Assembly: GCA_900769735.1 (NCBI GenBank)
Contig: CAAGHY010000215.1
Span: 1-13,758 of the forward strand
Reading direction: 5' to 3'
Source: Rikenellaceae bacterium
GTDB taxonomy: Bacteria; Bacteroidota; Bacteroidia; Bacteroidales; UBA932
Length of the DNA stretch: 13,758 nt
The notes below the pieces were generated by a model that ran no database searches, had not been told where the DNA came from, and saw only the letters and a program-made list of their open reading frames with translations. A program made the position numbers and the translations under genes. How positions within the stretch are numbered: the first letter of the stretch is position 1; each line of letters starts with the position of its first letter. This document shows positions 6,976 through 13,758 of the stretch, piece after piece.

Positions 6976-7458
6976 CTAGCGCAAATCAGTTACATATGCT
7001 GTAGGGTATTCCTCCGGAGAAAGGGTGAAGAGTTTGCTGTCGGGAAGAGGATTTGCCGAATACTCCAATATCTGGATGGTGTACAGGGCTCCGTTTTTTG
7101 CCTTAAGGAAAATCTCCTTAGGAAGTCCTTTGGCATCCTTGCCCTTTGTGGAAATTTCATATGCTCCACCCCCGTTCTGCAGCACTGCAAACGGGTTGGC
7201 CATAACGTCACCGCTACCTGCAGCAACTGGCTGCAGTACAATTTCATCCGCCCCTTTCTGGTAGATTCCCATAACATTGCCGTCTGAAGCCACCACTACA
7301 TCCGATGTCTCCATCCTGTATTTGTCTTCCAATGTTACAACTGTACCCTCACCGCTATAAACCTCCGCTCCGGAAGCGTCAGAAGCCTTGAAATTGAAAC
7401 TTAAAGTGGCGCCACCAATGAGGAACGCCACTAAAGTATTTATTAAAACATTAACCAT
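6976..7458 (-). CDS. LolA-like outer-membrane lipoprotein carrier protein
   Basis: The 160-residue protein resembles the short LolA-like proteins of Bacteroidota, which are thought to carry lipoproteins across the periplasm. Residues 1-20 are hydrophobic and can serve as an export signal, though there is no basic residue before the hydrophobic core. The body is a run of beta strands with family features: VYSGEGTVVTLEDKYRMET, the NPFAVLQ segment (88-94) and the closing EEYPTAYVTDLR. Its ATG lies 8 bases inside the end of ftsK, and an in-frame TAA just upstream fixes the start, so the N-terminus cannot be longer. The overlap implies translational coupling. No LolB or LolCDE gene is nearby. LolA-type similarity is by pattern; an alternative is a related DUF with the same fold. 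Confidence 0.75.
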   Translation of the reverse strand: MVNVLINTLVAFLIGGATLSFNFKASDASGAEVYSGEGTVVTLEDKYRMETSDVVVASDGNVMGIYQKGADEIVLQPVAAGSGDVMANPFAVLQNGGGAYEISTKGKDAKGLPKEIFLKAKNGALYTIQILEYSANPLPDSKLFTLSPEEYPTAYVTDLR

Positions 7459-9937
7459 AAATGTCCTTTATATTTGCCAGGCGGGCATCAAGCTCGCTGA
7501 GATCATTTACCAGAACCTGTCTGGCCTTGCTTCCTTCGTAAGGCCCTACAATTCCGGCAACCTCAAGCTGGTCCATTATCCTGCCTGCCCTGTTATAACC
7601 CAAACTCATTTTCCTCTGGATAAGTGAAGTTGAACCCTGCTGGTGCATAACCACAAGCTTTGCAGCATCCTCAAAAAGGGAATCCCTGCGGTTAAGGTCA
7701 ACCTCTCCAGGTCCTCCGTCATCCTCCTTGTCCTCACCTGTATACTCAGGCAAATAATGTGCCGTAGTGTAACCCCTCTGCTCTGCAATGAAGTCCACTA
7801 CCCTCTCAACCTCCTTGGTATCAATGAAAGCACACTGGACACGGGTAAGGTCACCGCCATTTGAAATGAGCATATCTCCGCGTCCAATCAGCTGGTTTGC
7901 ACCTGTCTGGTCCAAAATTGTACGTGAATCCACACTTGAACGCACCATAAAGGCAATTCGTGCAGGGAAGTTGGCCTTGATATTACCTGTAATCACACTG
8001 GTGGTAGGCCTCTGGGTTGCAATAACCAGATGGATACCAATTGCACGGGCCAACTGTGCCAGACGTGCTATAGGCTCCTCAATCTCCTTGCCTGCAGTCA
8101 TAAGCAAATCTGCAAACTCGTCAATGACTACCACAATATAAGGGAGGAACCTGTGTCCTTTAAGCGGATTCAGTTTCCTTTGCAGGAATTTCTCATTATA
8201 CTCCTTAATGTTCCTTACGTAAGCAAGCTTAAGCAGGTCATACCTGCTGTCCATTTCAATACACAATGATTTAAGTGTATAAACCACCTTCTGTGTATCT
8301 GTAATGACAGGCTCATCCGCATCAGGCAGCTGTGCAAGGAAATGCTTCTCAAGTTTTGAATAAAGCGAAAGCTCAACCTTCTTTGGATCCACAAGTACCA
8401 GTTTCATCTCAGAAGGGTGCTTATAATACAACAAAGATGTAAGGATAGCATTCAAACCAACAGATTTACCCTGACCTGTAGCACCTGCCACAAGCAAGTG
8501 AGGCATCTTGGCCAAATCAAAATGCATCACATCATTTGTAATTGTCATACCAAGTGCAACCGGCAAATCATAGCTCTGGCTCTTGAACTTTTCATCATCA
8601 AGCACAGAAAGCATTGAAACTGTACTTGGCTTCTCATTGGCCACCTCAATTCCAATTGCATTTGTACCTGGAAGTGTAACAACACGCACACCTTTTGCAG
8701 CCAACGAAAGCTGGATATCCTCCTCCAGCCTCTTTATCTGGGCTACCCTCACACCAGGAGCAGGGACAATCTCATAAAGGGTAACGGTAGGTCCAACCCT
8801 TGCCGAAATCTTGGTAATGCCAATCTTATAGTTTGCAAGTGTACGTACAATCTGCCTGTTGTTCTTCTCAAGCTCCTCTCGTGTAACCACATACCACTTG
8901 TCCTTATAATCCTCCAACAAGGTAAGCGGCGGTGCCTGATATGAAGAAAGGTCCAATCTTGGATCAAAAGGAGCATCACTCTCAAAATACTCCTCCTCAG
9001 CAGCCTCCTCCTGAGTAACAGGCTGCTCATCCGGCGCAGAAAGCACTTCAACCTCATTTCCAGTCTCCTCTTCAGCTTCCTCTTCCCCAACAGTCTCCTC
9101 ATTCTTCCCGACAATTTCCTCCTCCTGCGGAGCATTTTCATCTTCCACCTCCCCTCCAATAATCTCAAATGCAGGAGCCAGATCATTCTCATCCTCCTCC
9201 TCACAAGTTGAAGGGATCTCCGCATCCAAATCTGCATAAAGGTTTCCTACAGGCTCTACAGACTCTTCAGGCAACTGCTCAGGTTCCTCCTCCACTTTCT
9301 TTGGTTTAGGAGCTGTAACACGGTCTACCCAACTGAAAAATGCATTTATAACCTTGCCGTTTACAAGAATAACCCAAGCTACAGTAAGGATAAGCACAAC
9401 ACTTCCCGCTCCCAACGGACCAATCATATTCTTGAGCCAGGAAATTACAAAATAGCCGTAAGAACCGCCTGCCCCACCACCAAACCAGTCATCAACCCTG
9501 GTAAACGAAAAGATGAAAGAGAAAACCAATGAAACAACAATACATCCTGCCAATGAAAGGATGAAAAATCTCAGCAACTTGATTTTCTTAAGCTTAAGAC
9601 AATAAAGTCCAACACCAAGGAAAAATACCGGCACAATGAACGCACCAAGTCCAAACAGTCTTGAAATAAGGAAATTGGCCCATACAAGTCCCAATTTTCC
9701 ACCACCGTTCTCCACCTCAACTGAGGCATCAAACATATCCTTGTTATACAACAGGCTCTGGTCTGCACTCCAATTGAATACAAACGAGAACAGTGAGAAA
9801 AAAGTAAAAGCGGAAACCGCTATGGCAAACAAACCGCAAAGAAGATAGAATGCATCCTTCTTCTTTGGTACCGCTGTCTCAGCCTTTGCTTTAGCTTTCT
9901 CCTCTTTTGTAAGTTTGGTTTTGTCTTTCTTAGCCAT
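7451..9937 (-). CDS. ftsK: DNA translocase FtsK/SpoIIIE family
   Basis: The 828-residue protein is the septal DNA pump that moves chromosome ends during division and activates XerCD at dif. A Lys-rich start (1-27) precedes four membrane segments (about 28-56, 84-113, 122-146, 170-193). An acidic Glu-rich linker (about 215-320) follows, then the motor. The alpha region is about 340-455. Walker A is GATGQGKS (485-492) and Walker B VVVIDEFAD (602-610), followed by LVIATQRPTTSVITG (637-651). The C-terminal winged-helix gamma domain (about 753-815, with SLIQRKMSLGYNRAGRIMDQLE) recognises KOPS-like sequences. All elements are intact. It starts 2 bases after the DUF4290 gene and overlaps the LolA-like gene by 8 bases. 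The linker is much shorter than in E. coli FtsK. Confidence 0.96.
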   Translation of the reverse strand: MAKKDKTKLTKEEKAKAKAETAVPKKKDAFYLLCGLFAIAVSAFTFFSLFSFVFNWSADQSLLYNKDMFDASVEVENGGGKLGLVWANFLISRLFGLGAFIVPVFFLGVGLYCLKLKKIKLLRFFILSLAGCIVVSLVFSFIFSFTRVDDWFGGGAGGSYGYFVISWLKNMIGPLGAGSVVLILTVAWVILVNGKVINAFFSWVDRVTAPKPKKVEEEPEQLPEESVEPVGNLYADLDAEIPSTCEEEDENDLAPAFEIIGGEVEDENAPQEEEIVGKNEETVGEEEAEEETGNEVEVLSAPDEQPVTQEEAAEEEYFESDAPFDPRLDLSSYQAPPLTLLEDYKDKWYVVTREELEKNNRQIVRTLANYKIGITKISARVGPTVTLYEIVPAPGVRVAQIKRLEEDIQLSLAAKGVRVVTLPGTNAIGIEVANEKPSTVSMLSVLDDEKFKSQSYDLPVALGMTITNDVMHFDLAKMPHLLVAGATGQGKSVGLNAILTSLLYYKHPSEMKLVLVDPKKVELSLYSKLEKHFLAQLPDADEPVITDTQKVVYTLKSLCIEMDSRYDLLKLAYVRNIKEYNEKFLQRKLNPLKGHRFLPYIVVVIDEFADLLMTAGKEIEEPIARLAQLARAIGIHLVIATQRPTTSVITGNIKANFPARIAFMVRSSVDSRTILDQTGANQLIGRGDMLISNGGDLTRVQCAFIDTKEVERVVDFIAEQRGYTTAHYLPEYTGEDKEDDGGPGEVDLNRRDSLFEDAAKLVVMHQQGSTSLIQRKMSLGYNRAGRIMDQLEVAGIVGPYEGSKARQVLVNDLSELDARLANIKDIYG

Positions 9938-9939
9938 CT

Positions 9940-10608
9940 CTATTTATTGTTTTTCCACCTCTTGCCGTTCTGCGCACTCTGTTTACCTTTCTGATTATTG
10001 TTCCTGTGATTTCTCTGTCCTCCGTTCTGAATGCTCCTTGAATGAACAGGAGTATCAGCCATACCCATTCCAATATGCACACTCTCAGGAACCTTTATCC
10101 TTCCGTCCGAAAGCTTGTAGATATCATTGAAGATTGTCTCCTCAGAGACCGAATCCTTGTTCCAGATAAGATACTGCTGCTTCATATAAGAAGCCAGAGT
10201 CTTAATCATATAAGTCTTCACCTCATCATCCTCCCTCTCTGCAATCACCTCAATCATATTCTGAATGTTCCTTCCATAATGGGCAGCCTTGATTGGGGTC
10301 TTCTGCAATGGAATTGGAGCAGGTGAAGTGGAAAGGCTCTCCCTAGTAGGGGTTGGATATGGAGAATCAATGTCAATATTGAAATCAGATATAATCTGTA
10401 CGTGATCCCACAGCTTGTGCTTGAAATCATTAATGTCCCTCAACTGCGGATTAAGGGTTCCCATAACCTGCACCACCGCCTGAATCTGCTCGTTGCGTTT
10501 CTCCTTATCGGGAAGACTTGCAACATACTCAATCATTTTCTGCACGTGCCTTCCATACTCAGGCATATGTAACTTCTCTCTCTGGGTATTATAATCCAAT
10601 TCCTCCAT
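9940..10608 (-). CDS. DUF4290 domain protein of unknown function
   Basis: A 222-residue protein without signal peptide or membrane segment, matching the Bacteroidota-specific DUF4290 family (start MEELDYNTQREKLHMPEYGR). The pattern YGRxxQxMIExxA occurs twice, at residues 18-30 and 111-123, and each copy is followed by a similar helical stretch, so the protein looks like an internal duplication joined by a Pro-rich linker (about 82-105). The last 30 residues are rich in Asn, Lys, Arg, Gly and Gln with almost no acidic residue, suggesting a disordered basic tail that could bind nucleic acid; this is inference. It lies 19 bases after the SGNH gene and 2 before ftsK. No function is known to me. 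Confidence 0.88.
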   Translation of the reverse strand: MEELDYNTQREKLHMPEYGRHVQKMIEYVASLPDKEKRNEQIQAVVQVMGTLNPQLRDINDFKHKLWDHVQIISDFNIDIDSPYPTPTRESLSTSPAPIPLQKTPIKAAHYGRNIQNMIEVIAEREDDEVKTYMIKTLASYMKQQYLIWNKDSVSEETIFNDIYKLSDGRIKVPESVHIGMGMADTPVHSRSIQNGGQRNHRNNNQKGKQSAQNGKRWKNNK

Positions 10609-10627
10609 AACGCCTCTCTGATATTGA

Positions 10628-11749
10628 TTATTTCACTAGATCTTTCAAAACAGTTATAATTTTGTTTGCATAAGCACGGAAGCCCATATCTGTAAAGTGG
10701 ATTCCGTCAACGGTACCCTCATTGTCGTTACCGCTCAATCCCTCTGCTGTTACATAGAACAAATTATCGGGATTATCAGCTTTAAGTTTCTCATAATTTT
10801 TGCGCCACTCAGCATTTTTCTCTGCAAGGTAGTTCTTTGTAAACTTGTCATATTTGGTGTAGCTGTACATAGGACCCTCAACCATAATGATTGGAACACC
10901 CGGACGCTCCTCCCTGATTTTCTTTACAAAATCATAAGTAAGGTTTGTACACATATCCTTTGTACAGTTAGGGATAGGGTCAAGAACGTATGCAGCAACA
11001 TCAGGAATGGTAGCCATAGCCTCAGCCATAAACATATCCATCTTGCCCTCACCGCTGAAACCAAGGTTAACACACTCAACATTCAAATCCCTCTGGATCA
11101 TATTGGTGGCAACCATACCGGTACGAGTTGCACAACCACCCTGAAGAATACTTGTACCATAGAACACAACCTTCTTCTCTTTTCTAGGGTTGTTCAAAAC
11201 AGGTTTCTGGATTACAGCCGAGCTGTCAACACCAATCTCCATCCAGTTAACACCATCATACAAAGGAAGGTAGATGATATACTCACGCATTCTGTCTGTA
11301 GGAAGCGCATCTGCATAAATCTTTGTCTGGATTGAATCCTTTACCGGACGGTTTGTGTTCACATACTCCCAAACTCCCTCATCATTAAGGATATAAAGGT
11401 CTGTACCCTTGATACCTGTATCAGCCATATGCACCATATGGAAATTAACAGTAAGGTTGTAACGCACACCAATACGTGCAGAATTTGACGAAAAACGTAC
11501 AGCAATACCGGCACTGTTACGGCCTCTGTCCAACAATGCACCACGGTTATGCTTCTTCACACTGTCCTCAACATTAAGCGGAAGACGGGTAAATGGGCTG
11601 TAAGTATCCTCAAAACCCTTGTTGATCATACGGAACTCCAAAGCATTCACGTACTTCAATTCTTTTTTCTCCTGACCATTGGCCACTAGAGAAGAGCACA
11701 CTGCAACAGCAACTGCAACAAGCACTTTAATTCCTTTCAAACATTTCAT
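10628..11749 (-). CDS. Secreted SGNH/GDSL-family esterase
   Basis: The 373-residue protein has a signal peptide (1-25, ending ANGQ) and two parts. The N-terminal beta domain (about 30-190) contains GTDLYI (115-120), the GxDLY signature of the domain that precedes some SGNH esterases. The hydrolase domain (about 192-373) has the nucleophile Ser200 in FYGTSILQGG, a Gly in NLGFSGEGKMD (block II), Asn261 in LDPIPNC (block III) and the Asp348-His351 pair in DGIHFTDMGF (block V). All catalytic blocks are present, so it should be an active esterase or acylhydrolase in the periplasm or outside the cell, possibly removing acetyl groups from glycans. The substrate is not visible. It is the first gene of the unit leading into DUF4290, ftsK and the LolA-like gene. 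Confidence 0.88.
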   Translation of the reverse strand: MKCLKGIKVLVAVAVAVCSSLVANGQEKKELKYVNALEFRMINKGFEDTYSPFTRLPLNVEDSVKKHNRGALLDRGRNSAGIAVRFSSNSARIGVRYNLTVNFHMVHMADTGIKGTDLYILNDEGVWEYVNTNRPVKDSIQTKIYADALPTDRMREYIIYLPLYDGVNWMEIGVDSSAVIQKPVLNNPRKEKKVVFYGTSILQGGCATRTGMVATNMIQRDLNVECVNLGFSGEGKMDMFMAEAMATIPDVAAYVLDPIPNCTKDMCTNLTYDFVKKIREERPGVPIIMVEGPMYSYTKYDKFTKNYLAEKNAEWRKNYEKLKADNPDNLFYVTAEGLSGNDNEGTVDGIHFTDMGFRAYANKIITVLKDLVK

Positions 11750-11779
11750 ATCCTGTAATTTTTAATATTATCTTCCCGA

Positions 11780-11787
11780 TAGTTTTG
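11780..11787 (+). promoter_or_regulatory. Possible + strand TAnnTTTG -7 box without a downstream gene
   Basis: TAGTTTTG fits the consensus and is followed by TAACCAAC, the same bases as after the box upstream of the Nudix gene. No + strand gene lies beyond it; the next structure is the hairpin at 11854-11887. It partly faces the minus-strand box at 11795-11802. It may drive a small RNA or may be chance. Confidence 0.3.
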
Positions 11788-11794
11788 TAACCAA

Positions 11795-11802
11795 CAAAAA
11801 TA
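11795..11802 (-). promoter_or_regulatory. TAnnTTTG -7 box, probable promoter of the SGNH-DUF4290-ftsK-lolA unit
   Basis: The minus strand reads TATTTTTG, 45 bases upstream of the SGNH ATG. At 19 bases further upstream is TTTC, one mismatch from the TTTG -33 box. It lies downstream of the fMet tRNA terminator, as expected for a new transcript. Confidence 0.55.
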
Positions 11803-11849
11803 GCACTTTTAGGTCAAATAAGAAAGGGGGAAAACTATACTGCAGCAAT

Positions 11850-11887
11850 AAAAAAAAGAAAGACAACCTTTCGATTGTCTTTCTTTT
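11850..11887 (-). terminator. Rho-independent terminator of the fMet tRNA
   Basis: In the minus-strand transcript, a 15-bp stem (11854-11868 with 11873-11887, one G-U pair) is closed by a GAAA tetraloop and followed by an unbroken run of U (11857 down to 11850, overlapping the stem base). It begins 2 bases after the tRNA discriminator base. On the + strand the same hairpin ends in TTCTTTT and might act weakly. Confidence 0.92.
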
Positions 11888-11889
11888 AG

Positions 11890-11962
<73 letters not shown>

Positions 11963-12005
11963 ATGTATGTCTTACCCCGAGGGGATTATTTTCTTGATTG
12001 GACTG

Positions 12006-12037
12006 CAAAAGTAGAGCTTATTTTTCAATTATGCAAA
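12006..12037 (-). promoter_or_regulatory. Promoter of the fMet tRNA (TTTG-N20-TACTTTTG)
   Basis: On the minus strand, TTTG (12034-12037) is followed after 20 bases by TACTTTTG (12006-12013). This matches the -33 and -7 elements of Bacteroidota promoters and is the best promoter in the window. The -33 box lies in the last codons of hisS. The predicted start near base 12000 gives a leader of about 38 bases before the tRNA. Confidence 0.78.
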
Positions 12038-13378
12038 TTTTATTTCATCTTTTTTGCAAATTATCTGCTCGCCTGTAATCTGATTCTTTATATTCACCAC
12101 ATTGTCAGCTATTTCCTGTTCTCCTACAATAGCAAAATATGGAATGTTCTTCTTGGCTGCATAATCAAACTGTTTCTTAAGTTTGGTCTTGTCTGGGTAA
12201 ATCTCACAGTTGATTCCCTGAGCCCTCAATGATGCAATGATTGGCAATGTGTACGCAACCTCCGCATCACCCATATTTGAGAAGAGCACTTTGGTACCGC
12301 CAATGGCCTCTTTAGGGAATTTGTCCAAGCCCTGAAGCACATCATAGATACGGTCCGCACCAAAAGAGATACCCACACCGCTCATTCCCGGCAAACCGAA
12401 GATTCCGGTAAGGTCGTCATATCTTCCACCACCGCAGATGCTTCCAATTGCAAAATCTTTTGCTTTTACCTCAAAGATTGCACCAGTATAATAGTTAAGT
12501 CCACGTGCCAATGACAAGTCAATCTCAACCTCCTGTTTGATACCGGCTACAGAAATGTACCCGAACAGCTCCTCCAACTCTGCAACACCTTTCAAACCGG
12601 CCTCACTTGAAGCAAGGATCCCTTTCATTGCAGCAAGTTTCTCCTCAGTTGTACCGCTCAAGACCAATACCGGCTCAATTGTAGCAATTCCCTTCTCATC
12701 AATGCCTCTTGCAAAAAGCTCCTCTTTAACTGCATCCAGGCCAATCTTGTCAATCTTATCAATTGCAACGGTAATGTCAATAAGTTTATCGGGATGACCA
12801 ATAACCTCTGCCAAACCCTGAAGAACTTTTCTGTTGTTGATTTTTATGCAAACATTAATGCCGAATTTTGCAAACACCTCATCAACAATCTGAACAAGCT
12901 CAAGCTCGTTGATAAGTGACTTGCTGCCAATGACGTCTACATCACACTGGTAGAACTCCCTGTACCTTCCTTTCTGAGGACGGTCAGCTCTCCATACCGG
13001 CTGAATCTGATAGCGTTTGAAAGGGAATGCCAACTCATTCTGGTGCTGTACAACGTATCTTGCAAAAGGTACTGTAAGGTCATATCTCAAACCTTTCTCG
13101 CACACTTTCAATGACAGTGCATTGCTGTTCTCCAACTCCTCAGGCTGCACTTTTGAGAAAGCGTCACCGGAATTAAGTATCTTGAACAGAAGTTTGTCAC
13201 CCTCATCTCCGTATTTTCCCAACAATGTTGAAAGGTTCTCCATAGATGGAGTCTCCAACGGATTGAAGCCGTATTTTTTGAATACCGAACGGATTGTATC
13301 AAATATATAGTTTCTGCCTGCCATCTCTGCAGGTCCAAAATCTCTTGTTCCCTTTGGAATACTTGGTTTCTGAGCCAT
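12029..13378 (-). CDS. hisS: Histidine--tRNA ligase
   Basis: The 449-residue cytosolic class II synthetase charges tRNA-His. It starts MAQKPSIPKGTRDF, the usual HisRS N-terminus. Motif 1 lies near 34-46 (YGFNPLETPSME), motif 2 spans about 122-147 with GRYREFYQCDVD, and the histidine-specific loop LARGLNYYTG is at 290-299 followed by GGGRYDDL (316-323). Motif 3 is GVGISFGADRI (335-345). The C-terminal anticodon-binding domain runs from about 363 to the end. Length and all motifs are normal. It begins 1 base after gltD, so the two are probably co-transcribed. No clear terminator follows; a short CCCC/GGGG inverted repeat at 11975-11984 lies in the gap before the fMet tRNA, so read-through into the tRNA is possible. 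Confidence 0.97.
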   Translation of the reverse strand: MAQKPSIPKGTRDFGPAEMAGRNYIFDTIRSVFKKYGFNPLETPSMENLSTLLGKYGDEGDKLLFKILNSGDAFSKVQPEELENSNALSLKVCEKGLRYDLTVPFARYVVQHQNELAFPFKRYQIQPVWRADRPQKGRYREFYQCDVDVIGSKSLINELELVQIVDEVFAKFGINVCIKINNRKVLQGLAEVIGHPDKLIDITVAIDKIDKIGLDAVKEELFARGIDEKGIATIEPVLVLSGTTEEKLAAMKGILASSEAGLKGVAELEELFGYISVAGIKQEVEIDLSLARGLNYYTGAIFEVKAKDFAIGSICGGGRYDDLTGIFGLPGMSGVGISFGADRIYDVLQGLDKFPKEAIGGTKVLFSNMGDAEVAYTLPIIASLRAQGINCEIYPDKTKLKKQFDYAAKKNIPYFAIVGEQEIADNVVNIKNQITGEQIICKKDEIKFA

Positions 13379-13379
13379 T

Positions 13380-13758
13380 TTATTTCTTGTTCTTTAAATA
13401 TTCATCAATAGAGGCAGCAGCCTTCTTTCCTGCACCCATTGCAAGGATTACAGTTGCCGCACCCGTTACCGCATCACCACCGGCGAACACGCCTTCTCTG
13501 GTGGTTGCACAATCTTCAGTTGCCACAAGTCCCCCTTTGCGGTTTCTCTCCAAACCTGGGGTAGTCTGGGCAATCAGAGGGTTAGGTGATGTTCCCAACG
13601 ACATGATTACAACATCAGCATCAATCATAAAGTGCGAATCCGGAACCGCTACTGGAGATCTTCTGCCGCTAGCATCAGGTTCTCCAAGCTCCATTCTCTC
13701 ACATTTCAATCCTTTTACCCATCCTTTCTCATCTCCAATGATCTCAACAGGATTTGTA
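13380..13758 (-). CDS. gltD: Glutamate synthase small subunit (NADPH), C-terminal fragment
   Basis: The last 125 codons are present; the 5' part lies beyond the right edge. The fragment begins TNPVEIIGDEKGWVKG, then RMELGEPDASGRRSPV and VVIMSLGTSPNPLI, and contains GVFAGGDAVTGAATVILAMGAGKKAA, the FAD-contacting segment typical of the GltD/dihydropyrimidine dehydrogenase-like oxidoreductases. In the known enzyme it passes electrons from NADPH to the large subunit that makes glutamate from glutamine and 2-oxoglutarate. Some databases call this homologue gltA. It ends in TAA, 1 base before the hisS start. A stand-alone homologue such as the NfnL/SudA-type oxidoreductase cannot be fully excluded without the N-terminus. 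Confidence 0.88.
   Translation of the reverse strand, partial: TNPVEIIGDEKGWVKGLKCERMELGEPDASGRRSPVAVPDSHFMIDADVVIMSLGTSPNPLIAQTTPGLERNRKGGLVATEDCATTREGVFAGGDAVTGAATVILAMGAGKKAAASIDEYLKNKK

Noticed and set aside
8749..9237. A 162-codon Arg/Leu-rich frame overlapping the ftsK linker
   Set aside because: The Arg/Leu bias follows from the Glu-rich linker read one base out of frame. There is no domain and no separate start signal.
10697..11335. A 212-codon open frame on the + strand opposite the SGNH gene
   Set aside because: Its residue composition (rich in Cys, His, Ile, Asn) is that of an antisense shadow. The opposite strand carries all SGNH catalytic blocks.
11975..11984. CCCC-GA-GGGG inverted repeat as a terminator for hisS
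   Set aside because: The stem is only 3-4 bp with a very small loop, and no T-run follows on the minus strand. It may simply be part of the tRNA leader.

Overview
The window looks like a stretch of chromosome from a member of the Bacteroidales (phylum Bacteroidota). The support is a DUF4290 protein next to FtsK and a LolA-like protein, an Na+-NQR subunit, a GH20 lipoprotein, AT-rich leaders without strong Shine-Dalgarno sequences, and several TAnnTTTG promoter boxes typical of the primary sigma factor of this phylum. The genus cannot be named from the sequence alone. Coding density is high and the longest gene-free gap is about 140 bases (11750-11889). No transposase, integrase, CRISPR array, phage gene or toxin-antitoxin pair was seen.

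Left part, + strand (1-1970): the 3' end of nqrF closes with a strong terminator. A secreted C1-family aminopeptidase (PepC/bleomycin hydrolase type) follows with its own promoter, then a 51-residue Pmp3/YqaE-type membrane protein 21 bases downstream. A long hairpin at 1939-1966 separates this unit from the convergent genes to its right.

Middle part: a minus-strand unit runs pyrE - SRPBCC protein - GH20 beta-hexosaminidase lipoprotein - RsmB/F-type RNA methyltransferase (6241 down to 1987), with gaps of 3 to 11 bases. It diverges from a + strand Nudix hydrolase (6333-6953) across a 91-base region holding a TAnnTTTG box on each strand. The Nudix gene converges on the next minus-strand unit at a hairpin that contains its own stop codon.

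Right part, minus strand: SGNH/GDSL esterase - DUF4290 protein - ftsK - LolA-like protein (11749 down to 6976) form a tightly packed unit, with ftsK and lolA overlapping by 8 bases. Upstream are an initiator tRNA (tRNA-fMet) with its own promoter and a strong terminator, then hisS, preceded at a 1-base gap by the 3' end of gltD (glutamate synthase small chain), which runs off the window.

The gene content is ordinary housekeeping plus envelope and glycan functions, and I found no convincing new system. The points most worth a second look are a possible small RNA between the SGNH gene and the fMet tRNA, a shared sequence downstream of three + strand promoter boxes, an internal duplication in the DUF4290 protein, and exclusive GAG use for glutamate in pepC.
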